From the NCBI RefSeq assembly GCF_021740465.1, contig NZ_JAIOZR010000009.1:1-64000 (forward strand): DNA of 64,000 nt. The letters are read 5' to 3'. Under the pieces are notes generated by a model. The model did not search any database, was not told the DNA's origin, and worked only from the letters and a program-made list of their open reading frames with translations. Position 1 is the stretch's first letter; every line of letters begins with the position of its first letter. Of the stretch, positions 7,849 to 16,961 are shown piece after piece. The DNA comes from Chlorobium sp. (GTDB taxonomy: Bacteria; Bacteroidota; Chlorobiia; Chlorobiales; Chlorobiaceae). The position numbers were made by a program, and so were the translations under genes.

Positions 7849-8823
7849 ATGGTCACCATCGTCATCGTCAGCTACAACACCAGGGAAATCCTGCAGAACT
7901 GCCTCGAAGCCCTCTACAACGGAAGCGGCGGCATAGACATGGAAGTCTTCGTCGTCGACAACGATTCCCGCGACAACTCGGCTCAGATGGTCCGCAAAAC
8001 ATTTCCACAGGTACGACTCATTGCCAACAACGCAAACCTCGGCTTCGCTGCAGCCAACAACCAGGCCTTCATGCTGGCAAGAGGCCGCTATATCATCCTG
8101 CTCAACCCCGATGCATATGTCGGCCCCTCGTCCATCCCGAACGCCGTAAAGTTTATGGATCAGAAACCCCAATGCGGGCTTTGCGGAGGAAAAATCATTT
8201 CACCCGAAGGAAAGCTCGAACCCTCTGCGCGACGCTTCCCCTCCCCGCTCTCCAAACTTCTCACCATCACGGGCCTCAGCGTCCGATTCCCTGACTCTCC
8301 GATACTCAACAGGCACGAATTCGGAGGATTCGCGCACGACCGCCCGCTCGAAGTCGACTGGGTGCCCGGCACCTTCACCATCATCCGCAAAAAAATGCTT
8401 GAAGAGATTGGAGAGTTCGACGAACGCTTCTTCATCTATTATGAAGAGACCGACCTCTGCCTCCGCGCGAAAAAAGCCGGATGGAGCATCTTCTTCATCC
8501 CCGACGCAGAAGTCATGCACATCGGCGGAGCATGCAGCAAAACAAGAAAAGACAAAACCTTCGACACCGGAGCCTCGCAGGTACTCTCCTTCAGGATGCG
8601 TAGCGAATGGCTCTACTACCGCAAAAACCACGGTCTCATGCAACTCGTCGCAAGCTCCGGTGTGGAACTCGGCTGGTCCGCCATCCGCTACACAAAAAAC
8701 CTGATTCTGCCCTCTCCAGGAGCACACGAAAAAAAGGCAGCTGCATCCGCCACAATCAGCCAGATCATGCGCTCCCTCAGAGACACGAAATTCGGAACCC
8801 TCTCGCCGAAAACTCCCTGGTAA
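7849..8823 (+). CDS. glycosyltransferase family 2 (rhamnosyltransferase-like)
   Basis: 324 residues with a GT-A fold: N-terminal VTIVIVSYNTREIL, FVVDNDSRDNS and the DxD-type LNPDAYV, then the acceptor region FIYYEETDLCLRAKKAG typical of WcaA/rhamnosyltransferase-like enzymes. It transfers a sugar from a nucleotide donor onto the lipid-linked repeat unit at the inner face of the membrane. The ATG chosen starts the strand MVTIVIVS four bases after the kinase stop; a GTG at 7810 would add 13 residues overlapping that gene. Confidence 0.88.
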   Translation: MVTIVIVSYNTREILQNCLEALYNGSGGIDMEVFVVDNDSRDNSAQMVRKTFPQVRLIANNANLGFAAANNQAFMLARGRYIILLNPDAYVGPSSIPNAVKFMDQKPQCGLCGGKIISPEGKLEPSARRFPSPLSKLLTITGLSVRFPDSPILNRHEFGGFAHDRPLEVDWVPGTFTIIRKKMLEEIGEFDERFFIYYEETDLCLRAKKAGWSIFFIPDAEVMHIGGACSKTRKDKTFDTGASQVLSFRMRSEWLYYRKNHGLMQLVASSGVELGWSAIRYTKNLILPSPGAHEKKAAASATISQIMRSLRDTKFGTLSPKTPW

Positions 8824-8829
8824 TACACT

Positions 8830-9342
8830 ATGAAACCGTTCAGAAACATACGCGATGACCTCGCAGTATATCAGGGAGATTGGGGCTGCCAGGGATTCTG
8901 GGCCATGGTGGTCTACCGCTTTGGACGCTGGCGATACACTATCCCCAACAGCATGCTGCGCAAACCCTTCTCAATGCTCTACAGGCTGCTATACAAGGTT
9001 GTACAGGTGCTCACAGGCATCGAGCTCCCCTGCGAAGTACCCCTCGGCAGGAACTTCCGCATCGACCACTTCGGCGGCATCATCATCAGCGGCTACGCCA
9101 GCTTCGGAGACAACTGCATCATCCGCAACGGCGTCACTATCGGCCTCAAGAACGTCGAAGAAAAAGCCGCTCCGAAAATAGGAAATAACGTCAACATCGG
9201 AGCCGGAGCAAAAGTGCTCGGCGACATCACCATCGGCGACAACGTAGACATCGGCGCCAACGCTGTCGTCATTACCTCCGTGCCCGACAACTCCATCGCT
9301 GTTGGCATCCCCGCCCGGATCATACAAAAAAACAATCGGTAG
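8830..9342 (+). CDS. serine acetyltransferase-like hexapeptide acyltransferase
   Basis: 170 residues. A short helical N-terminus (IRDDLAVYQGDWG) leads to hexapeptide repeats (IGNNVNIGAGAKVLGDITIGDNVDIGANA) and the usual C-terminal VGIPARII. The FRIDHFGG segment carries the catalytic-type His of CysE/SAT proteins. It lacks the long N-terminal domain of housekeeping CysE, and its place among glycosyltransferases suggests O-acetylation of a sugar rather than cysteine synthesis (inference). A second, different paralogue lies at 18116-18625. Confidence 0.85.
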   Translation: MKPFRNIRDDLAVYQGDWGCQGFWAMVVYRFGRWRYTIPNSMLRKPFSMLYRLLYKVVQVLTGIELPCEVPLGRNFRIDHFGGIIISGYASFGDNCIIRNGVTIGLKNVEEKAAPKIGNNVNIGAGAKVLGDITIGDNVDIGANAVVITSVPDNSIAVGIPARIIQKNNR

Positions 9343-9481
9343 CAGCCTCTGGAACGGGAACCCAGGACTCTATCAACCTGAGAGAACAATCGTCATAAAC
9401 TCGCTGATTGACAGCCGGAGAACAACCGACCAAAAAACATAAACCCCTATAAATAAACAACTTGTCAAAACCCAACGTTCA

Positions 9482-9495
9482 GGCGCGATTTTTGC
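9482..9495 (+). promoter_or_regulatory. candidate sigma-54 promoter upstream of the export lipoprotein
   Basis: GG at 9482-9483, ten bases, GC at 9494-9495, with TTGCT at the -12 side. The -24 side (AGGCGC) is weaker than the 3951 site. Transcription would start near 9507, giving a short leader if translation begins at 9545. It lies in the one sizeable gap (9343-9508) inside the locus, before the long run of overlapping export and assembly genes. Confidence 0.45.
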
Positions 9496-9544
9496 TATAA
9501 ATCAGGGCGTGAAACACCCCGAAACCTCGCGTACACCATACACT

Positions 9545-10684
9545 ATGCAGTACAGCAGCACCACATCCCACACTGCCCTGTCTACGCGCATCGTCAATAC
9601 CCTGGCGATCTTCTGCGCGGCCGTGCATCTGATACTACTCGCCGCATGCAGCAGCATATCTCCTCGTGAAACGACCAAATCCTCCACACAAAACAGCTTC
9701 AAAACTGAAGCCCCCAAAACTGTCCAGGAATTCGCTACACCCGAAAAAATTGCTGCCGTCACACCCTATGAACACTACACCTACCGGGTAGGTCCTGGCG
9801 ATGTCCTTAGCATACAGGTATGGAAACGCCCCGAACTCTCCCTGGATGGCATCATCGTCTCGCCGGACGGGTTCATTCCTGTACCAAGAATCGGAACCCT
9901 GAACGTACTCAACCGCACACCCGAAGAGGTACAACGACAGGTAACCGCAAAGCTCGAATATTTTTATATCAAGCCCGAAGTCACAATACGGGTACTACAA
10001 TTCCACAATAACAAGGCATTCGTGCTCGGCAGGGTCAGCAAACCCGGAGTAGTGAACTTCCCCGGCAAAGGATCCCTGCTCGAAGCACTCGCACTTGCCG
10101 GAGGCATCCCCGACCAGCGCGAAGAAAACTCGCTCACAAAATGCGCCATCATCCGCGGCAACGACACCATCATCTGGATTGACCTGCAGGATCTGCTCCG
10201 CAACGGCAACATGGCGCTCAACGCACCGGTCAGGAACAACGATATCATCTATATACCCGAATCGTCCGATGAACTTGTATATGTACTCGGTGAAGTGGTA
10301 AAGCCAGGTGCCATACAGCTTAAAAGTGGCATGAACGTGATGAAAGCCGTCATGCTGGCAGGGGGAATGAATAAATCCGCAAATCCCGAAAAAATATTCG
10401 TCATCAGGCAGCAGAACAGTAAGGGAGAAGTCATCAGGGTCGACCTGAAAAACCTGCTGGAACAGGGTAACTTCTCGGCTAATTACGTCCTCCAGCCAGA
10501 AGACATCGTATTTGTAAGCCCAAGCGGCATGGCAAAATTCAATTACGCTCTTGAAAAGCTGCTCCCATCTCTGCAGATGCTCAACCTCGGCACTACAAAC
10601 CTCGAAACATTCGGAGTCATGCAGGAACTGCGAAAAAAACTCTGGGGGCAGGAAGGCTTCGTCAACAGCAGCAACAACGAATAA
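9545..10684 (+). CDS. polysaccharide export outer-membrane lipoprotein, Wza-like
   Basis: 379 residues from the ATG at 9545; a GTG at 9509 would add 12 residues but would sit at the predicted transcription start. A lipoprotein signal ends in LLAAC with Cys35. The export domain begins at YRVGPGDVLSIQVWKRPEL and includes VSPDGFIPVPRIG. At least two SLBB-like segments follow, including VLGRVSKPGVVNFPGKG and VLGEVVKPGAIQLKSG. Wza-family proteins form the ring through which polysaccharide crosses the outer membrane, working with the Wzz-like protein encoded at 14660. No other export ring gene is present in the window. Confidence 0.92.
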   Translation: MQYSSTTSHTALSTRIVNTLAIFCAAVHLILLAACSSISPRETTKSSTQNSFKTEAPKTVQEFATPEKIAAVTPYEHYTYRVGPGDVLSIQVWKRPELSLDGIIVSPDGFIPVPRIGTLNVLNRTPEEVQRQVTAKLEYFYIKPEVTIRVLQFHNNKAFVLGRVSKPGVVNFPGKGSLLEALALAGGIPDQREENSLTKCAIIRGNDTIIWIDLQDLLRNGNMALNAPVRNNDIIYIPESSDELVYVLGEVVKPGAIQLKSGMNVMKAVMLAGGMNKSANPEKIFVIRQQNSKGEVIRVDLKNLLEQGNFSANYVLQPEDIVFVSPSGMAKFNYALEKLLPSLQMLNLGTTNLETFGVMQELRKKLWGQEGFVNSSNNE

Positions 10685-10757
10685 ACACCATGAAAACCTG
10701 TCGTCATCGAAACCCTGCTGCAGCGAAACCCGCTTCAGCAAAAGGAGTAAAAGCTGT

Positions 10758-11957
10758 ATGCTGCAACCACAGCTGAGCATCATCCCCTCCGTACCGGTCT
10801 GGAAAAAAGGTAGCGAACTCCTTTTCGACCGCAAATTCTACGATGGAGTCATCCACTACTGCCATGCATGGCCAGGCCCGGTCAGATGCATCATGACAGA
10901 AGGGCCCGTGCAGCTGCCCGATTTCGGTATCGTGCGCATGAAGCCCGGCATGCTACCCTTCAGCTGCACCTTGATTGCATCAGGTACAGAAATCGGTAAA
11001 GCCCACCTCGCCGGCTCGAGCATCGTGCTTGCATCGGGTGATGCATACAACCAGCTCCATATTGCCGGAGTGTGCAGAAAATTGGGCATACCATGTGTTT
11101 ATGTCATAGAATATATCCCTGAAACACGCTACCAGATTGCAGCACTCACAACCAGAAACCCCCTGAAACTCCTGCGCCATTTTCTCTTCATCTGGAATCA
11201 GGAACAGAAACGCAAACAGGCCTTCATCACAGCCGACGCACTCCAGTCCAACGGAACGCCAGCATACGAACACTATCACCAGGCAACAAACCGGCTCCTC
11301 TATTTCGACACGCGAGTCTCTAAAGAAGATCTAATCACCACCGATGCACTTGAACAAAGACTCGAAAAACTCAACGAAGGAAAACCCTTACGCCTTGCAT
11401 TCTCCGGTCGGCTGATCTCCATGAAGGGAGCGGACCACCTCGTCAGGCTTGCCCTCATACTCAAACAGAGCGGCATGGCCTTCCTGCTCACCATCTACGG
11501 AAAAGGAGAGCTCGAAGGATGGATGAATGCGTTCATAGCAAAGCACCATCTCGGCAACCACATCAGAATGCCGGGCGCCCTCGACTTCCGCAAGGAACTC
11601 CTGCCCGAGATCAGCCGGAACACCGATCTCTTCGTCTGCCTGCACCGTCAGAGCGATCCCTCATGCACATACCTTGAAACGCTCTCCTGCGGCGTGCCGA
11701 TCGTCGGTTACGCAAACAGGGCGTTCAGTGGCCTGCTTGCCTCCGGCGATATCGGGTGGTCGGCGCCTACAGGCGACCTCAACGGCATCAGGGACCTCAT
11801 CATCGAACTCGACAAGCAAAGAATAATAATTGCCCAAAAAGCCCGGAACAGCATCCTGTTTGCCAAGGAACACGATTTCGAATCCACGTTTGCAAAAAGA
11901 ACCGAACACCTGCTCTCCATGGTATCCAGCAAGCCAATACAAGAAATGCAGCCATGA
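10758..11957 (+). CDS. glycosyltransferase family 4 (group 1)
   Basis: 399 residues with a GT-B fold. The C-terminal donor domain shows LRLAFSGRLISMKGADHLVRLA, ITIYGKGEL-type strands and a nucleotide-sugar segment around TYLETLSCGVPIVGY. The start is the ATG at 10758, supported by AAGGAG 11 bases upstream; the longer open frame upstream overlaps the wza-like gene and is not credible. The final TGA overlaps the ATG of the next gene. Adds one sugar to the lipid-linked repeat unit; sugar specificity cannot be read from the sequence. Confidence 0.88.
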   Translation: MLQPQLSIIPSVPVWKKGSELLFDRKFYDGVIHYCHAWPGPVRCIMTEGPVQLPDFGIVRMKPGMLPFSCTLIASGTEIGKAHLAGSSIVLASGDAYNQLHIAGVCRKLGIPCVYVIEYIPETRYQIAALTTRNPLKLLRHFLFIWNQEQKRKQAFITADALQSNGTPAYEHYHQATNRLLYFDTRVSKEDLITTDALEQRLEKLNEGKPLRLAFSGRLISMKGADHLVRLALILKQSGMAFLLTIYGKGELEGWMNAFIAKHHLGNHIRMPGALDFRKELLPEISRNTDLFVCLHRQSDPSCTYLETLSCGVPIVGYANRAFSGLLASGDIGWSAPTGDLNGIRDLIIELDKQRIIIAQKARNSILFAKEHDFESTFAKRTEHLLSMVSSKPIQEMQP

Positions 11958-12877
11958 AACGAAACGAAACCGCAAACATCGTCTTTGCAACTGACCGTAA
12001 CTATATCCAGCACCTCTGTGCAGCGCTGATCTCCCTCCTTGCCAACAACAGGGAACTCTCTCTTACCATAACCATCATCAGCAGCGGCATAACAGCCCGG
12101 CAGCGACGCATCATCGAGACCATAGCAAAACCGTTCGACTGCAGCATCAGCCATATCACCATATCCGATCAGCTCTTTATCGAACTGGCCACAGAACACT
12201 CCATGTACCCCAAAGGGATCTACTATCGGCTGCTCATTCCCGATCTCATCGATGCAGGGAAACTCCTTTACCTCGACTGCGACATCATCGTCAACGGATC
12301 AATCAGGGAACTTTACTACCAAGACCTTGGCGACACATACGTCTGCGCCATCGAAGATCCAGGTTTCAACCGACAAGAACAGCTTGGCATGCACAAGGAC
12401 GCGAAATACTTCAACTCCGGCATGATGCTCATCAACCTTGCGAAATGGAAAGAAACCTCACTGCATAAACAGGTGATCGATTTCATAGAAAAAAACCCCG
12501 AAGCGGTATGGTTCCCGGATCAATGCGGTCTGAATGCCATCATCAACGGCAGGTGGAAAAAAACACCATTGAAGTTCAACCAGCAGTCGTCAATCTTCAG
12601 CGATAACTTCGAACAGCAATTCGACTGCTTCGACACAGACGAACTCCGTGAAGCGAAAAACAACCCGGTCATCATCCATTACACCGGAGGGTCGAAACCC
12701 TGGCATAGCAAAAACAGGCATCCCTATAAACACCTCTACTGGCATTACCTCAGGATGACGCCTTACAGGTTTGCTATCTACGAGGACCTTCGCCCTGTCA
12801 ACATCCTGAAAGCAATGGTACCGACAGAGATGAAAATGGCGATTAAACAACAACTCAAAAACCTGACCCACAACTGA
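11954..12877 (+). CDS. glycosyltransferase family 8
   Basis: 307 residues. Recognised by NIVFATDRNYIQHLCAAL at the N-terminus, the metal-binding DxD in LLYLDCDIIVNGSI, FNSGMMLINL and the closing HYTGGSKPW. Family members are retaining galactosyl- or glucosyltransferases, as in LPS core synthesis. The ATG overlaps the stop of the preceding gene; the open frame extends 66 codons further upstream only inside that gene. Followed 19 bases later by the flippase gene. Confidence 0.92.
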   Translation: MKRNETANIVFATDRNYIQHLCAALISLLANNRELSLTITIISSGITARQRRIIETIAKPFDCSISHITISDQLFIELATEHSMYPKGIYYRLLIPDLIDAGKLLYLDCDIIVNGSIRELYYQDLGDTYVCAIEDPGFNRQEQLGMHKDAKYFNSGMMLINLAKWKETSLHKQVIDFIEKNPEAVWFPDQCGLNAIINGRWKKTPLKFNQQSSIFSDNFEQQFDCFDTDELREAKNNPVIIHYTGGSKPWHSKNRHPYKHLYWHYLRMTPYRFAIYEDLRPVNILKAMVPTEMKMAIKQQLKNLTHN

Positions 12878-12896
12878 GCAAGCAGTAACGGAAAAG

Positions 12897-14663
12897 ATGA
12901 TCATGACAAACCTGAAAGAAAACGCACATAAGAAACTGGCTACAAATGCCCTCTCAGGCATGGTGGCCAACGTCATCTACATGGTCAGCCGTTTTCTGCT
13001 TACCCCCTTTACACTGCACTACCTCTCGCTGGCGGAATTCGGGCTATGGGCACTCTGCTTCATCATCCTCTCCTACGCCGGCATGGGCGGGTTCGGCGTC
13101 AACAGTACCTACATCCGCTACTCGGCACGCTACCTTGCCGAAGGCAAGGAAAACGATATCAGCAAGCTGCTCTCCACCGGCGTTGCCTACATGTTCGCAT
13201 TCAGCTTGCTTTTCATGCTTGCACTCTACCTCGGCATGCCCTTGATTATCGACAGATTTCACATCGCACAGGATCAGCAGGAAATGGCCGTCACGCTCTT
13301 CCTCGGTACGGCAGCAGTAACAAGCCTTGAACTCACTCTCGGTGGCTTCCGCTTCATCATCAACGGCATGCATGAATTCTCGAAAGAAAAAACCGTATCG
13401 ATCATTGGCGGCCTGCTTGAAGTCGGAGCGATCATCCTGCTGCTGATGCTCGGAACCGGCATCAAGGGGCTGCTCTATGCCTTTTCCTTCAAGGTCATCA
13501 TTGAAACCATCGCCTGCTGGACGATCGCCCGCAGGCTGCTCCCCTCCCTGCAGGTATCAACAAAGCTCATTAGCGGCGAACACTTCAAACTCTTCATAGG
13601 ATTCGGCGGCAAAGTACAGCTCCTCGGCATCTTCAGCATCTTTCTTACTGTCGTTGACAGAATGTTCATTACGGCAATTGCAGGGCTCACCGCCGGAGGC
13701 ATGTTCGAAATCGCCCGGAAACTGCCATCGACCGCAGGTAGCATCTCATCCTCGGTCTTTGGCCCGTTTCTGTCAACAGCAGCGCATCATGAAGGCAGCT
13801 GGGACAGCGGAAAAACTCACTCTACCCGGGAACGTCTGTCAAATTACATTATTATCATCCTATCTGCAGCTGCGACAGCACTTCTCCCCCTCTCCTTTCT
13901 GCCAGCCTCACCCTTGGCTATCCCCCCGCTTGTAGGCCTGTGGATTACACCGGCAGCAGCGCTGGTTGCCCTGCTGCTGCTCATCTTGCTCAACAGGAAC
14001 CTCCGGGAGACAAGTAGGCTGGAGAGCGTCGAGCTCAAGGAACTCTACCTGAACGGCATCCGATTCACCAACATCATCAACTCGCTGCTCTTCACCTTTC
14101 TTGTAGCCATGGCGCACCCGCTCATCCATGCCTGGGTCGGCAAAGAGTACGCACACGCGGCAGAGATCATGATCTTCCTTTCCACAGCCTATGCCATACA
14201 GCTCTGCACCGGGCCAATCACCATGATATTCAGAGGCATCGACCGCAATGGCAGGGAATTAGAATACATGCTGGTCCAACTCATCCTCATGGTGGTCTGG
14301 ATCCCTGCAGGAACCAGAAATTGGGGACTAACCGGATCTGCCGCTGCCATCACCTGCAGCTCGGCAATCAGTACGCTGTTTTTCATCTGGCGAAGCAACG
14401 CCACGCTCAAAGTGCAACCGCGAGAGTTCATAAATCGCACCATTGCACCTCTGGCCATACCCATACTCCCCGCAGCAGCGGTCAGTGCAGTAGCCATAAC
14501 CTTTGAACAGATAAGCCGGCTCCAGTCGATCCTGCTCGTTCTTGCTTGCGGAACCAGCTACGTTCTGGCCTGTTCAGTACTCTTCTGGACGTTCGTCCTC
14601 AATGACGGGGAAAAACAGAGAGCAAAGGAAATACTGCCATTCACAAGGAGAGGCTCATTATGA
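12897..14663 (+). CDS. Wzx-like polysaccharide flippase (MATE/MOP superfamily)
   Basis: 588 residues with about 12-14 hydrophobic segments and the typical opening for Wzx/polysaccharide biosynthesis proteins (ATNALSGMVANVIYMVSRFLL split over the first helix). It would flip the undecaprenyl-linked repeat unit across the inner membrane. It is somewhat longer than many Wzx proteins, with a basic loop near residues 300-320. The stop overlaps the ATG of the Wzz-like gene by 4 bases. A second ATG two codons downstream (12903) is an equally possible start. Confidence 0.85.
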   Translation: MIMTNLKENAHKKLATNALSGMVANVIYMVSRFLLTPFTLHYLSLAEFGLWALCFIILSYAGMGGFGVNSTYIRYSARYLAEGKENDISKLLSTGVAYMFAFSLLFMLALYLGMPLIIDRFHIAQDQQEMAVTLFLGTAAVTSLELTLGGFRFIINGMHEFSKEKTVSIIGGLLEVGAIILLLMLGTGIKGLLYAFSFKVIIETIACWTIARRLLPSLQVSTKLISGEHFKLFIGFGGKVQLLGIFSIFLTVVDRMFITAIAGLTAGGMFEIARKLPSTAGSISSSVFGPFLSTAAHHEGSWDSGKTHSTRERLSNYIIIILSAAATALLPLSFLPASPLAIPPLVGLWITPAAALVALLLLILLNRNLRETSRLESVELKELYLNGIRFTNIINSLLFTFLVAMAHPLIHAWVGKEYAHAAEIMIFLSTAYAIQLCTGPITMIFRGIDRNGRELEYMLVQLILMVVWIPAGTRNWGLTGSAAAITCSSAISTLFFIWRSNATLKVQPREFINRTIAPLAIPILPAAAVSAVAITFEQISRLQSILLVLACGTSYVLACSVLFWTFVLNDGEKQRAKEILPFTRRGSL

Positions 14664-16951
14664 ATGAACAGGCTCCCAGGGAAGCGCTCCCATTCGGAAA
14701 GCCTCTGAAATCTCTCGACCTGCAAGGCTTTCTTCGCCGATACGGACTCTTCGTTATCGTTATCGGATCATTCCTCTTTACCCTCTCCGTACCGGTCGTG
14801 CTGCTCCTGAGCAAGCCGAACTACGAAGCAGGTGCACTCATGAGAATCGATCCGGTTATCCCGTCACTCATCACCAAATCCGAAGACCCGTCGATTATCA
14901 ACTACTACCAGGACTACGCCAACACGCAGGCCCGGCGCATGAAAGACCACGATGTTCTGAAAAAAACCGTCGAACGGCTCACGCCCGACCAGAAAGCCGC
15001 GATACTGCCAAAAGCCCTGCCATCGGAGATCTGTGCGAACATCCTCAACGCAATCATCCATGTCAAGACCGTCCCCGGAACACACTTGCTTGAAATCACA
15101 GCCTCAAGCCCTCGCAAGGAGGGTCTTGCACCGCTGATCAACAATTTCATGCAGGTATTTCTTGAAAAAATCAGGAAAGACAATGAAATGAAGGACAGTG
15201 AACGACTGACCTTCCTGCAGCAGAAAAAACAAGCCCTGACGACCGATATCGGCACCATCGAAGAAAAGCTCAACATCCTCACCAAGGAGATCTCCACCGC
15301 CGATTATTCCGAAAACTTCAACCTTGCCAACCTCAGTACCATAGAACTGCAGAAGCAGTACATCAACGCATTCACGGCACGCCTGACAGCTGAACATCAC
15401 CTCGAAGAAGTTGAAAAAAGCGGAAAAGACCTCTCAAAACTCTCGCTTGACCCGATGATCGAAGAGATGGTCATGGGCGACCCCTCGCTTGATGTAACCA
15501 GCTCATGGACCTATCAGCAGCAGCAGCAGCTCAGGAGCACAACGGATGGCCTTACGCCAAATAACCCCGACCGGATTTACGTTGAACAGCGAATGAAGGC
15601 CATGCAGGAATACGAAAAAAAACTGCTCAACGACGTCCGTAAAACCGCAAAAACCATTCTCTACGGCAAACGCGACTATGAACTCAAAAAAGATCTCATA
15701 GCGGCAACAAACCAGTCGGAACATGCTAAAAAACAGGAAACCGTTATTCACAGTGAACTCGACAGCCTGAAAAAAGAATCGGTTCGCATTTCACTTGGGC
15801 TCCATCTCGGCGAAGCTCTGGAAGCAGAGCTCAAACACAAGCGCACCCTGCTCGAACAGATCGATACCCGTATCAACGAACTCGAAATCGAAGGCAAAGC
15901 GCCATTACGGTTATCGATAGAATCACGTGCCCGCGAGCCAGAAGTTCCAATAGGTTCGAACACGCAAAAACTTCTGATAATGTTCTTTGCCGCCTCATTC
16001 GGCAGCGTGACCCTGCTCTTTCTCGGCATCGAATTTTTCGACAACCGCATCCGCCGTCCTGAAGAGATCAAGCTGGCGCTCGGCTACCCGCCGTTACCCA
16101 CCATCGTAAAAGCAGCCGCAGGCATTCCACCACATCGGATGGCAACCGATGCCCCCGGCGACCTCGCTGCACTAACCATCAGCAGCATCGCCGTACACTT
16201 CATCAAGGAACAGAACAGGAACAACGTAAAAATCATCATCTTTTCCGGTGTTGACGAAGGAGTCGGAACCACAACAATAGCCCTCAATTGCGCACAGGCA
16301 CTTGCAAGAATGAAACCGAACATTCTTTTTATAGACGCTAACATCGGAAACTCGTCGCTGCATACACTTGACAGAATGCCGGCTCCCAACGAAGGTCTTG
16401 CAGGTTTCCTCGACTCGTCATCGCCCCTCTGTGATTACACGCTCTCAGCAGGCAGCCACATGCCCGATCTTCTCTACGCAGGAAGCACGCGCGAAGCTTC
16501 TGCCCTGCAATACCGCTTCGGCGAACTGATAGAACAGGCAAAAGCCGCATACGATGTTATCTGTATCGACTGCCCGCCGGCGCTCGAAAGCAGCATAACG
16601 ACACACATTGCCCTGCATAGCGATCTGGTCTGCCTCATCTGCCTTGGCAACAGCACCCGGTACAGAACCCTGCGACAAGCCGCCGAATCACTTGTCAAAC
16701 TCGAAATACCGGCTATTGCCATCATCATGAACGAGGGAGGCATCCGCAAAAGCATGAATATCGACCGGCTGCTCGAATCAAAACCCGGTATCATCAGCAA
16801 AATCAATACCGGAAGCATCGAAAAATTCCTGCGGAACCTGCCGCCTCCGAACCAGCTGCTCGCCATCCTCAGAGAAAAGATACAGCCAATCATCACCGCC
16901 ATCAGGAAAACGGCGACACGGCATCGGAAAAAGAAAAAGGATCCATCATAA
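14660..16951 (+). CDS. Wzz/GumC-type polysaccharide co-polymerase with degenerate BY-kinase domain
   Basis: 763 residues. Transmembrane segments near 31-53 and 434-454 flank a long periplasmic coiled-coil region (about 170-410), the layout of chain-length regulators that pair with Wza rings. The cytoplasmic domain (about 520-710) is MinD/CpsD-like with LFIDANIG (Walker A') and VICIDCPPA (Walker B). The P-loop reads SGVDEGVGTTT, so the invariant Lys is replaced. No C-terminal tyrosine cluster is present. Tyrosine autokinase activity is therefore unlikely; the domain may still bind nucleotide or serve structurally. Overlaps the flippase gene by 4 bases. Confidence 0.88.
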   Translation: MNEQAPREALPFGKPLKSLDLQGFLRRYGLFVIVIGSFLFTLSVPVVLLLSKPNYEAGALMRIDPVIPSLITKSEDPSIINYYQDYANTQARRMKDHDVLKKTVERLTPDQKAAILPKALPSEICANILNAIIHVKTVPGTHLLEITASSPRKEGLAPLINNFMQVFLEKIRKDNEMKDSERLTFLQQKKQALTTDIGTIEEKLNILTKEISTADYSENFNLANLSTIELQKQYINAFTARLTAEHHLEEVEKSGKDLSKLSLDPMIEEMVMGDPSLDVTSSWTYQQQQQLRSTTDGLTPNNPDRIYVEQRMKAMQEYEKKLLNDVRKTAKTILYGKRDYELKKDLIAATNQSEHAKKQETVIHSELDSLKKESVRISLGLHLGEALEAELKHKRTLLEQIDTRINELEIEGKAPLRLSIESRAREPEVPIGSNTQKLLIMFFAASFGSVTLLFLGIEFFDNRIRRPEEIKLALGYPPLPTIVKAAAGIPPHRMATDAPGDLAALTISSIAVHFIKEQNRNNVKIIIFSGVDEGVGTTTIALNCAQALARMKPNILFIDANIGNSSLHTLDRMPAPNEGLAGFLDSSSPLCDYTLSAGSHMPDLLYAGSTREASALQYRFGELIEQAKAAYDVICIDCPPALESSITTHIALHSDLVCLICLGNSTRYRTLRQAAESLVKLEIPAIAIIMNEGGIRKSMNIDRLLESKPGIISKINTGSIEKFLRNLPPPNQLLAILREKIQPIITAIRKTATRHRKKKKDPS

Positions 16952-16961
16952 CAGGAACGAC

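Noticed and set aside
10690-10776. 28-codon ORF between the Wza-like gene and the next glycosyltransferase
   Set aside because: It overlaps the start of the glycosyltransferase, which has its own good ribosome-binding site; no evidence that it is translated.
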